Assembly: GCA_019671005.1 (NCBI GenBank)
Contig: CM033745.1
Location: 20,884,921 to 20,948,920 of the forward strand
Reading direction: 5' to 3'
DNA length: 64,000 nucleotides
Source of the DNA: Hibiscus mutabilis
Taxonomy: Eukaryota > Streptophyta > Magnoliopsida > Malvales > Malvaceae
Below are positions 49,560 through 59,623 of the stretch, piece after piece; the stretch's first letter is position 1; each line of letters begins with the position of its first letter. Under the pieces are notes generated by a model. That model made no database searches and had not been told where the DNA came from. It was given only the letters and a program-made list of their open reading frames with translations. The translations under genes and the position numbers were made by a program.

Positions 49560-49742
49560 CTAGAGCCAGTTTTGGGCACCTCTAGTGTTTTTTTTTAGTT
49601 TTCTTAAGTTAATTCAATCGACTAGAGCCGGTTTCGGGCACCTCTAGTTAAGTTTTTTTTAACACATACTAGAGCCAGTATCGGGCACCTCTAGTGATCC
49701 TAAGTTTTAGCACATGCTAGAGCCAATTTTGGGCACCTCTAA
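49560..49742. repeat. Four dispersed 26-bp hairpin repeats
   Basis: The copies at 49560-49585, 49622-49647, 49669-49694 and 49717-49742 share CTAGAGCC...GGGCACCTCTAG. The ends CTAGAG and CTCTAG are inverted; copy four has lost the last two bases. They are spaced 47-62 bp apart in the 3' noncoding region. The rest of 49287-50046 shows no gene. Confidence 0.88.
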
Positions 49743-50046
49743 CATTCATCCAATTTTTATTCTAATCCCCCAATTTGTTAATTATCAACCTAAGTTCACT
49801 AGAATTCCTTAAATCAATTAAACCACAACAGTGTTTCATCAAATTTAGCATCATAGTAAAATTCTAAGTTTTTCCATGGTTATCCTAGAATAAAATTCTA
49901 TCAATTAAGTGCATTGGCAAAGTCATCATCGAATATTCATCAAATCTAAGCAATTCTTGTTCCAATTAAAGGCATGGCAAGCAATTTATGTATCCTAAAT
50001 GTAATACTTAAGTGAATGTAACTAAACATGGTAACTACTAATAACA

Positions 50047-50064
50047 ATCCCCCCCAAACTCGAG
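50047..50064 (-). other. Second polypurine-tract-like block in Athila-C
   Basis: The minus strand reads CTCGAGTTTGGGGGGGAT. With the following bases (GTCCTCAA...TGCA) it resembles the true tract and its neighbour at 49275-49314, so a block of about 40 bp exists twice, 770 bp apart. Confidence 0.75.
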
Positions 50065-50140
50065 TGAGGCATTGTCCTCAATGCATGCATAAAATAATGA
50101 GAAATAATAAAAATAAAAAAATAAAAATGCATACGAGGAC

Positions 50141-50377
50141 TTACTCCGAGAGTTCGTCATCGTAGATGATTAGTTTCCTTCTAGTCGGTGTCTTGATTCT
50201 CTTGCTTGAATGCGATGGTTGTTTTCTTGTTGTCGGGATGTCTTTAGCTTTGGTTGCCGTGGCATCTTCAGGGTTGGTTGCCGTGGCATCAACTTGTGCA
50301 GGCACGATGTAGGTTACCGCGGCATCTTCTTTATTGGTTGCCGGGGCAAGGATCTCGGTAGTAAATTTCCTTAGCAT
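50141..50377 (-). CDS. Small Ala/Thr-rich frame downstream of Athila-C pol
   Basis: This 78-codon frame starts 143 nt after the pol stop. The first half repeats A-T-rich units (QVDATATNPEDATATKAKD), produced by GTTGCCGTGGC-type motifs. The second half is basic (KQPSHSSKRIKTPTRRK) and ends IIYDDELSE. It has no signal peptide or membrane segment and no family I know. It sits where Athila elements can carry an env-like third frame, but nothing here resembles that. It may be a leftover of that region or a chance frame. Confidence 0.3.
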   Translation of the reverse strand: MLRKFTTEILAPATNKEDAAVTYIVPAQVDATATNPEDATATKAKDIPTTRKQPSHSSKRIKTPTRRKLIIYDDELSE

Positions 50378-50519
50378 AGTAGTTGTGAGTCTTGTTGTGA
50401 AAAAGAAAATAAAGAAAACCTAAAAACTAAAGAATATGAAGAAAAATAAAATATCTCCTAAAAAACAAAAATAAAAATAAAAAGAAAAAGAAAAAGAAAA
50501 TATTGAAAGGAGAGCATGC

Positions 50520-52571
50520 TCATGCATCTCCTAAGTTGACCACTTCTTTGTTACGTTCCACATGGGCACCATTGTAGTGCTTCAATCTTTGTCCATTAAT
50601 TTTGAATTCATGGTTGTCAGAGATGGACTTGATTATCACGGCACCATGAGAGAATGGTTTGACGACTTCGAATGGTCCTGACCATCTTGATTTCAGCTTT
50701 CCCGAGAAAAGTTTTAGCCGAGAATTGAATAGGAGAACTAGTTGCCCTGGCGTGAATTGTCGTGGCAATAGTTTCTTGTCATGCCATCGCTTTGTTTTCT
50801 CCTTGTAGATTCGTGCATTGTTATAGGCGAGTGCACGAAATTCTTCTATCTCATTGAGATCCATCAAGCGCTTTTGTCCGCACTTTCCCCAATCCATATT
50901 CACGTCTTGATTGCCCAAAGATGCCTTGTGCTCGATTTCCACCGGTAGATGACATGTTTTACCATAGACAATTCGGAAGGGGGACATACCTAAGGGTGTT
51001 TTGAATGTAGTGCGATATGCCCAAAGTGCGTCATCTAGTCTTAATGACCAATCCTTCCTTGAGGGATTTACAACTTTCTCGAGTATTCCCTTCAACTCCA
51101 GGTTGGAAATTTCTGCTTGCCCGTTGGTTTGTGGGTGATATGCCGTGGCGATCTTCTGTGATATGCCAAAGCGTTGCAACATCTTGGCAATTAGTCTGTT
51201 GTCAAAATGCTTGCCTTCGTCGCTGATAATTGCTCTCGGCATCCCAAACCGTGTAAATATGTTTTTCTGCAGGAATCGTTGCATGGTCTTGGAATCGTTG
51301 TTGGGAACTGCAGCTGCCTCTACCCATTTAGACACATTGTCGACGACAAGTAAGATGTAGAGGTTGCCGAATGAAGATGGGAAGGGTCCCATAAATTCGA
51401 TCCCCCATACATCGAACAGTTCCACCTCGATGATGTTCTGGAGTGGCATCTCATGTCGTCTAGAGATATTGTCCGTCCTCTGGCAACGATCACATTGCTT
51501 GTAAAAGTCTTGGGCATCTTTGTACAATGTTGGCCAATCCAAACCCGATTGCAAAACTTTGGCCGCGGTACGAGTTCCTCCAAAATGTCCTCCATAGGGT
51601 GAAGAATGACATTGCTGGAGTACATTCTGTTGTTCTTCTTCAGGGACACATCGGCGTATAACCTGATCTGCATATTGTTTAAACAAAAGAGGCTCGTCCC
51701 AAAAGTAATGTTTAGCATCATGGCGGAACCGCTTCTTCCCTTGGTGAGTAATGCCATAAGGAAAAATACCACAAACAAGGAAGTTAACTAAATCCGCGTA
51801 CCAGGGTATTGCCGAGGCATGTGCTGTCGTGGCGACTGCTCCCAAAATTGCCGAGGCGTGCGCGTCAAAGACTACTGCAGCGTCGAGAGTTGCCGAGGCG
51901 TGTGCATCCATGGTTGTCGAGGTGTCTAGGGTTTCTGAGGTGTCTAGGGTTGCCGAGGCGTCGAGGGTTGCCGAGGCAACTAGAATTTGTTCATCCGGGA
52001 ATGCATCGCATATCTCTAGGTCCGCTTCCTCCTCCCTATTGCGTTCCAAACGTGATAAGTGATCGGCCACTTGATTTTCTGTTCCTTTCCTGTCCTTAAT
52101 TTCAATATCAAATTCTTGTAAAAGTAATATCCAACGAATCAAACGGGGTTTAGCATCCATTTTAGCAAATAAGTATTTGATTGCCGAATGGTCCGTATGA
52201 ACAATTACCTTTGTACCAATTAAATAGGATCGGAACTTGTCAAATGCGAAAACTACAGCTAGTAACTCTTTCTCCGTTGTTTTGTAATTCACTTGAGCAC
52301 CATTAAGAGTTTTACTAGCGTAGTATATCACATGGAAAGTCTTACTTGTGCGTTTGCCTAGGACTGCTCCTACCGCGAAATCACTTGCATCACACATGAG
52401 CTCAAAAGGTAGTGTCCAATCTGGTGGAACAACAATGGGTGTCGAGGCAAGCTTTTTCTTTAGGGTTTCGAATGCTTGGGTGCAAGAATCATCAAAGTCG
52501 AAGACTTTATCCTGTTCAAGCAGATTACACAAGGGTTTAGTGATTTTAGAAAAATTATGAATAAACCTCAT
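50520..52571 (-). pseudogene. Athila-C pol: RNase H and integrase, 683 codons open
   Basis: Residue numbers are from 52571; the frame continues RT after a single TGA (about 52590). RNase H: D61 (CDASDF), E102, D127 (HTDHSAI), end VADHLSR. Residues 199-255 are a linker of A-S-A-T-L/D repeats. Integrase zinc domain: H322, H329, C360, C363. DDE core: position 392 is Glu in WGIEFMGP (51396-51398, GAA) where family members have Asp, while D451 (IISDEG) and E487 (HPQTNGQAE) are kept. The C-terminus reads KSRWSGPFEV to INGQRLKHYNG. Ending at 50520 looks natural. The D-to-E change is expected to cripple strand transfer. Confidence 0.92.
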
Positions 52572-52598
52572 ATAAAAACCTGCATGTCCGAGGAAACT

Positions 52599-53183
52599 TC
52601 AAATTCCTTTAACCGAATTTGGTGGGGGTAATCTCTCGATCACGTCCACCTTGGCTTTGTCTACTTCAATTCCCTTGGATGAGATCTTGTGGCCGAGCAC
52701 TATTCCTTCATCTACCATAAAATGACATTTCTCCCAATTGAGGACTAAATTCGTTTCTTCGCATCTTGCTAACACCCTCTCTAAATTGCCGAGGCAGCCG
52801 TCGAAGTCATTACCAAAAACCGAAAAATCATCCATGAAGATCTCAAGGAAGTCTTCGACCATGTCTGAAAAGAGTGCCATCATGCATCTTTGGAAGGTTG
52901 CCGGGGCGTTACACAATCCGAACGGCATCCTTCGGAAGGCATAAGTGCCGTATGGGCATGTGAAAGTTGTCTTTTCTTGATTTTCTGGTGCTATGGCAAT
53001 CTGATTGTAACCTGAATAACCATCAAGAAAACAATAAAAGGGTTTACCTGCAAGACGGTCAAGCATTTGATCAATAAAGGGTAATGGGAAGTGATCTTTC
53101 CTAGTAGCTTTGTTTAGCTTTCGATAGTCCATACAAACCCTCCAACCGGTCACATCTGGTTGGGATAAGTTCATTATTTTCAT
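52599..53183 (-). pseudogene. Athila-C reverse transcriptase, core
   Basis: This 194-codon open stretch carries CMDYRKLN, FLDGYSGYNQI, MPFGLCNAPATFQRCM, catalytic FMDD (EIFMDDFSVF), CHFMV and GIVLGHKIS. All core motifs are intact. It is separated from its own N-terminus by a stop at about 53186 and from RNase H by one TGA. CLGNLERV is written with a TTGCCGAGGC motif (52786-52795). Confidence 0.93.
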
Positions 53184-53186
53184 TGC

Positions 53187-54240
53187 TTACCACTTGTTAT
53201 ATACCTCCTTTTTTCGGTACACATTGTACGGACTTACCCAATGAGTATCGGAGATAGGGTATATAATGTCGGCGTCAAGCCACTTGATGATTTCTTTCAT
53301 TACAACCCCTTTCATGGCATGATTCAGTCTCCTCTGGGCCTCAATTGAAGGTTTGTGATCATCTTCCAACAAGATCTTGTGCATACACACCGCCGGGCTA
53401 ATTCCCTTCAAGTCGGCAATTGTCCATCCTATTGCCTTTTTGTGTAGCTTCAACATCTTAATCAGCTTCTTTTCCTGCCCAGGTTGTAACTTAGAAGAAA
53501 TAATTACAGGCAATGTATTATCGGTCCCTAAGTATACATATTTTAGTTGCTCTGGCAATTGTTTCAACTCAAGAATCGGTGGTTGTTCGATAGAGGGTTT
53601 TTCGAGTTTACCTTCCTTACCTGAGTAATCCAGTGGTTCAAAGTATGTACCTGGTCGGTTGACGAGCCAATTTGCCTCTTCTGGTTGTTCCTCATCGACC
53701 GGTTCTTCATACTCCTCAGGTTCCTCTTGATCGGCAATGTAGTTGCCGAGGCAACTAAATTCCTCATTGAAGTTAAACTCTGTCGTGGCATGAAGTAGTT
53801 GGCATTCTTCTGGATCATCGGCATACCTTAGTGTTTGGAACACATTTAGTTTAACTTGCTGGTCATTCACCCTCGTTGTGAGTTCTCCCTTTTCAACATC
53901 AATCAAGGTTCTCCCTGTTGCTAGGAATGGTCTCCCGAGAATGATGGGTGCATGCTCATCTGCTTCACAATCCAAAACAATAAAGTCAGCGGGAAAAATA
54001 AATTTATCGACTTTTACCAGTATGTCTTCGATTTTTCCCTCTGGATGCACATAGGATCTGTCGGCTAGCTGCAGCATTAATGTTGTAGGTCTTGCCTTCC
54101 CGATTCCTAGTTTCTAGAAAACCGATTTAGGCATCAAGTTTATGCTAGCCCCAAGGTTGCATAATGCTTTCCCGACATAGTGATTTCCAATGGAACATGG
54201 TATTGTGAAACTTCCGGGATCCTTCAACTTAGGTGGCATA
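53187..54240 (-). pseudogene. Athila-C protease and RT N-terminus
   Basis: The protease runs from PPKLKDPGSF near 54230. Its catalytic loop reads CNLGASINLMP, with Asn (54156-54158, AAC) instead of the catalytic Asp kept in Athila-A; this single G-to-A change should inactivate it. A TAG follows SVF near 54115. From 54077 a 296-codon frame has LQLADRSYVHPEGKIEDI, PIILGRPFLATGRTLIDVEK, an acidic linker containing CLGNYIADQEEPEEYEEP, then the RT N-terminus (KKAIGWTIADLKGISP, MHKILLEDDHKP, THWVSPYNVY). It ends at a stop before the RT core. Confidence 0.9.
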
Positions 54241-54260
54241 CGATTGTGCAACATTGCCAT

Positions 54261-56195
54261 GCATCCCTCTCATCATGAAACTGTTTCAAACTCTCCTAGC
54301 CTTGTTCTTTTGGACACAATGTCTTTAAGGAACTTGCCATAGTTTGGAATTTGTTCAATTGCTTCCACCAATGGCAAGTTGATGTGGACTTGCTTTAGGA
54401 TATCAAGAAACTTCTTGAATTGGTATTCTTGCTTTTGTCGCTTCAACCTTTGTGGGAATGGTGGTGGAAGTCGGATATCTTCGATCCTTTCATTGGTTTG
54501 AAACCTAATTGACGGCATTGCCGGGATATCTGGAGTTGCCGAGGCATTATCAACTGGGGTTGCCGAGGCATGCTTATCGCAAGTTGCCGAGGCGTCTTTA
54601 TCATCGGTTGCTGAGGCATGCTTATTGCGGTTGCTGCGCGGCAATTCGGTTCAAAGATCCGAGGCTTTGCCGCTAGGTTCGCCTTGATCTTTTGTGGAGT
54701 TTTGTTTGACGAGCGGGTTTGAACCTCTCTAAGTTGTTGACCACTTCTAGTGGTGATCGCCTTTACATTGCTCATGGCCGTTCTCTCGCGACTTGAGTAT
54801 CGCTAGGTAAACCTCCTTGTGGTCTAGTATTCAGATTTTGAGCAAACTGTCCGACTTGATTTTCCAATGATTTGATTGCCGCCTCTTGGTTTTGCAATCT
54901 CATCTCGATCTGTTAATAAAAGCATCGATTCTTTTTTATGAAATTACTATTCTCACCATATAAGATTCAGTTTTTATCATAAAAGCATTTAGAGAATTTT
55001 CCAAAGAACTAGATGTTGTCGGTTGATCTTTGCGGCATCATTGTCGTGGCATATTCTCACCGAATCCCAATGCTTGTGCATTCTGATTGTTCCGTTTAGA
55101 GCATTGTTGGGATTACTCCATGAAAAATTCGGTGCTTCTTCCAAGCCGGATTGTATGTATTGGACATCATGTTGTTGCTCTATTGTAATTCCCCACATAG
55201 AAGCCGGATTCCAGTTCTCGCATACATTCGTAAGAATTATGGTTATCACCACATAACTCACAAAAAGAATCCATTACCTTGACTTCATGTTTGTTGTTTG
55301 GTTTTTGCATGTTCTGGACCATCTTGGTTAAAGCGGCCAATTGTTCCGAAATTGAATCTGATGATCCTAGTTCATGTATTGTGGCTTGGCGTCTAACTCC
55401 TCCTCTTCTAGTGGATGGGAATTGATAATCATTCTTGGCCAGCCTGTTTAAGATTTGCATTGCTTCTTCCGGCGACTTATCTAGGAGTATGCCGTTTGCC
55501 GAGGCAACTAGCATCATCCTTGTTGGTGTATTCACGGCATTGTAAAACATTGTTACTTGAGTCCACACCGGGAATCCGTGTAAATGGCATTTGTGTAGAA
55601 GTTCTCTATATCGCTCCCAAGCCTCGTACATGGATTCATCATCCGCTGCCGAAAAGAAGTAATGTCGTTCTGGCTTATCAAGAAAATTTGTAGGATTAAA
55701 TCTAGCAAGGAAATCATGACAAAGATCAGTCCAAGATGCTATGGTTCCGGCAGAATGCTATTCAACCATGCTTTCGCCTATCCTCAAAATGAATAGGGGA
55801 ATAATCTTAATCGTAGGACATCGGGGTGACTCCGTGTATCTTGAACGAGTTGCAAATCTCGAGGAAAGATTTCAGATGTTGTCGTGCATCTTCGCCTTTG
55901 AGCCGCCAAATTGACCTATTGTGTTGATCATATTAAACATTACCGGTTTCAACTCAAAGTGGTCGGCTTCAATTTCAAAGCGACAACTCCCGGTTAAGTC
56001 CATCAAGATCTTCTTCAAGATAGTCTCGAATAGTTCAGTTTAGTGCAAGAATCACTCATCCTCCTGCTCGAACATCTTGATTCATATTGCCGCCTTGATT
56101 TCCATTGCTTCTCTTATCCTTCGCCTAAGTCTTTGTAAGGTTCGTTCGATTTACGGATCAAAGGGATATTCTGTGAAGTCGGTCTCGCCTGTCAT
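54261..56195 (-). pseudogene. Athila-C gag (broken)
   Basis: The start is at 56195 (MTGETDFTEYPFDP), 99 nt from the PBS, with a stop after 14 codons. The gag domain follows across stops and frameshifts to 55631, then 55631-55167 is open: MYEAWERYRELLHKC, MFYNAVNTPTRMM, ASANGILLDKS, and zinc knuckle CELCGDNHNSYEC. The C-terminal part (54273-54644) has four ASAT repeats within about 30 residues, then LPPPFPQRLKRQK and FLDILKQVHINLPLVEAIEQ. It resembles Athila-B gag closely apart from the ASAT insertions. Confidence 0.88.
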
Positions 56196-56293
56196 ATACC
56201 AATGCAAAACCAAAATTTGTTAGCCCTTTGAATTTTAAACAAGAAAAATAAAAAGAAACTGCAAGAAAGTAAAAACAAAGTCGCTATTGCCAA

Positions 56294-56311
56294 TCCCCGG
56301 CAACGGCGCCA
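56294..56311 (-). other. Athila-C primer-binding site (tRNA-Asp type)
   Basis: The minus strand reads TGGCGCCGTTGCCGGGGA, 6 nt from the LTR end, the classical Athila primer site. Confidence 0.93.
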
Positions 56312-56317
56312 AAAACT

Positions 56318-57827
56318 TGTTGCACGTAATAAGTGCTACGCAAATGTGCAAGTATACACGTCGTAAGTTATAGTATAAAAGATATCGTCTCCACAGAGAT
56401 TGGTGCTACTTCAAGAATCTAGTCTCTTGCACTGTAAAAATAAAAACACAAATAAAAGATTATAGAAGTTTAACTAATCTAGAAAGCAAATAAGTAAAAG
56501 AAAAGATGAATTCAATTGAGAGAGATAGGCCAGGTTATCGTGAGTTGAGGTGTGATAGCCGATTGGATCGTCTTGGTAAAAGAGTGCACGGGCAACTCAG
56601 TTGCCGTGGCAACTTGCACAACGGGGTTGCCTTGGCAACTAATCGATGGTTGCCTGGGCAACTACTTGGGCGTCTGGGCAGCAACTTCAAGGTTCGGAGG
56701 AGCGTTCTTCAATGGTTTCTTCTTATCCCTAAGTTGAAACTCTAGCTACTTGTGCATGCCTTGATAATACATCCCTGCGTGAATCAAGGGTGAACAACAA
56801 CCAATCTTGCGCTCCTCTTAGCTGTTGAAATCCTTAACTTATTCCTAAGCCGGATTAATCTTCACCATCAATATATTGAATAAATATCATATGCATTCGT
56901 TTCTTGAATCTAACTCTCCCGATATTAGATAAATAGATGAAATCATGAGATCCTCTCCCAATTCACTCGCAAACAAGAATAAGAACCAAGAATGAATAAA
57001 CCTTGAAATAGAAAAGTGCAAACTCTTATTACCTAAACAAAAACCAATAGTTTCTCACAACCACAAAACACAATAACCATAGCCAAGTAAATTTAGTTCA
57101 TGGCTAGGTTCCAAAGAAACACAAGATAAACAATCCCTAGCATGAACCCAATCGAACAAGAAAGAAAAGATGAAGCTTGTTGAAAATCCCTTGCTTTCTC
57201 CCTTGGACTTGTCGAAATTTCCCTAATGCTCTCTCTATGGATTGTCGAAATCTCCTTGCTATTTATAGGGCTAGGCCAAAGTCCTTCTTTGAGGAGGAGT
57301 TTGAGTTGGAATTAAATTATCTTTAAAGAATATAATTCTTTATTATAATTTTATTCCTATTAGAACTTCTCCTATCTTCTTGGAATTTAATTCTTCTTTA
57401 ATCTCTGCATGGCAATCAAATTCCTTTGGGCTTGGGCCTTGCTCCATGTCATCTTGGGCTTGTAAAGTCATTAATTTCGACATCCCTATTGCATTTTCTC
57501 TTTGTCGACAATTGCCATGGCAACTGGCTCGGCGTCTCCTTCATGCATTGCCCTGGCAACTAGCTCGGCATATCCTTCATGCATTGCCCTGGCAACTAGC
57601 TCGGCATTGCTTTGGCAAGTGATCCTGCACATACACACACACACACAAAGCACACCAAAGCAGCATCTTTTTTCCATAAAAATCACCAAGTTATGTAATC
57701 AAGCTCAACGGTGGAAAGAAACATGAATTAATGCATGAATGGCTAACTATGCAACTAATATGAGCCTAAGTCTAACAATAATATGAGTAAAAAGGGTAAG
57801 AAAATTAGTACTTTTGAACACTTATCA
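56318..57827 (-). mobile_element. Athila-C 5' LTR (1,510 bp)
   Basis: It runs TGTTGCACG to CACTTATCA and is the fuller of the two LTRs. It carries six TTGCCNNGGC motifs (near 56601, 56627, 56650, 57512, 57548 and 57583). The frames at 56506-56745, 57380-57622 and 57486-57726 recur in the other LTR and are not genes. Confidence 0.94.
57259..57268 (-). promoter_or_regulatory. TATA box of Athila-C 5' LTR
   Basis: The minus strand reads CTATAAATAG about 560 bp inside the LTR from its 5' end. Position and sequence suit the promoter of the element RNA. Confidence 0.65.
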
Positions 57828-57832
57828 ATAGG
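57828..57832. repeat. Target-site duplication of Athila-C (right copy, ATAGG)
   Basis: Pairs with 47859-47863. Confidence 0.95.
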
Positions 57833-59618
57833 GCTCTATCAAATCCAATATCAATGTTTCCATAGTCAATGAAGGAGTATCAATCAATATTTCATTCAAC
57901 AATGAATTGAGTTACTTCTATCTATAACATCATGCTTCATTTCAATATAGTTCAATTAGGCAATAAGTACATCATTACAATCAATGGCAATCCAAGCATG
58001 CCTCGCAATCAAGTAACCACTCAAAAGAGTACTTACCTTGCTAATGCTCCATAGAAATCTCATTATACAATTTATACTTAATATTCAGTAAGAATTAAAA
58101 ATCAAAAATATACTTGGAGAGGTTATCGCCCTCTCCAAACTTTAAACTACACTCACAAGAATTTTTCGAGCTATTGTCGATCTCGGATTGTGATCCCTTT
58201 CCCTCTACTAGCTTGCTAATCCAAGTGAGCCCCCTTATCCTCAATTTCCACTTGATCTAACATCCATATAATACATAGTGTATTAGATACAATCCAGCAA
58301 CCAATTAAGTCATTACGTGACTCCATACTCAAGCATACAATTCAATATAAACATCTAGACTGTTGCTGCCTGGCAGCATGTGCATTGCTTGCTTAAATGT
58401 TCATATATTTTATTCCGTACGTCGGAATTTTTAAACGTTTACACCGTTATAAAGCTAACTTAATTTTCCTTCTAACCATATAAGCCTTACATTTTAATCC
58501 TTTTCCAATTAATACAATTTTAAGCTTAAAGACTAGGCAATTTACAAAGCTGGACAGTTTGCACTATCCCTAGTGTTTCTTCTCTACAATTCATTATACA
58601 ATCCATAATTCAGTTTTCTTTTCTCATAATGAATTTAGACATGTTAAGGCACTGTCCATAAAAGTTTCAGCCTTAAATTCCATTTATACAATTTATGGTA
58701 ATTTTTCAAAGTTACTGCCCAGAACAGAGTTTTCTGGGCAGTTTACACTAGGTTAAGCTTCTAGCTTCATAATTCATCTATACAAGGTTCTAACAAGTTT
58801 GTTCAGAATATATACTCATTCCTACATGTCTAGGTCAGTTCAATTATGTGTCCAACCTATAAAAAAATAGGGAAATTGAGCAATATTTTCAATTTGATTC
58901 ATTAGGACATCAATTCACTAGAATTTCCAGCATCTACAATTTCAATTCACATACCAATCATCCATTCTAATCATCATCCAAAATTTTCAGCATTTAGCAT
59001 AACATTTCACCATCAATTTGGCTATTGACAACATCAATTTCTCCTATTCATTCGAATGACATGTCAATTTCATGGATTAATCAATCAATTGAACTTCTTA
59101 ACTAGTTCATAGCATCAATTCACTATCTATTCATCAAATTCATGCAATTCAAGCAAGAACCCTAAATCTACATGCATCATTTGTATCTATAACACATTAA
59201 GGAAGAGATTTTACCTTCCTATCAAGATTATATGAATGTCAGCAACTCCAATTTCAAGCTTGAATGAATGGTTATGGAGTTTTTCTCACTCAATTTCCTT
59301 TTCTCTCTTCCTTGTTCATCTACAAGGCAAATGGGGGAAGAGGATGATAATGGATTATCCATTATCTCCTCCCAAATGCCTAATTTATCCTTTAATTAGT
59401 GACATGTGTAGGGGCATTGTACGAATTTAGAAATTTACCATGCATTCCTTCAATTTGTTGTTTGTTTTGGTTTGGTCATTTATACATTAGGTTTCTACTT
59501 TTTCATTTATAACATTCTAGTCCTTATTAACTAGATATAGCACCTTACTTTCAATTAGTTAGGGATTAAATGAAGGCATTGTAGTAACATCTTTTATACT
59601 AGTTTTGAGGATATTACA
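57833..59618 (-). mobile_element. TK2 5' LTR, remaining part
   Basis: It matches 35728-37524 and ends GATATTACA. The conserved hairpins are at 58364-58378, 58550-58569 and 58715-58741. The frame 59236-59430 is not a gene. Confidence 0.92.
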
Positions 59619-59623
59619 GATTA
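59619..59623. repeat. Target-site duplication of TK2 (right copy, GATTA)
   Basis: Pairs with 34136-34140. Confidence 0.93.

Larger units (their letters stand above)
47864..57827 (-). mobile_element. Athila-C: near-complete Athila-like retrotransposon (9,964 bp)
   Basis: It has both LTRs (47864-49274, 56318-57827), PBS, gag, protease, RT, RNase H, integrase, a reduced 3' region with a small frame, and a polypurine tract, all on the minus strand. The LTRs differ by about two dozen substitutions by eye plus a few indels, so it is the youngest complete insertion in the window. It is densely sprinkled with TTGCCNNGGC (about 27 copies). Confidence 0.95.
34141..59618 (-). mobile_element. TK2: Tekay-type chromovirus carrying two younger insertions
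   Basis: This is a complete element framed by GATTA duplications. The 3' LTR is 34141-37524, the interior 37525-46280 is interrupted by solo LTR D (40781-44668), and the 5' LTR 46281-59618 is interrupted by Athila-C (47864-57827). Without the guests it measures about 11.6 kb. Its pol resembles TK1 but the two are clearly different families. Confidence 0.92.

Noticed and set aside
51829..52099. Plus-strand frames of 77 and 96 codons
   Set aside because: They overlap the A-S-A-T linker of Athila-C pol on the other strand and reflect its repeats.
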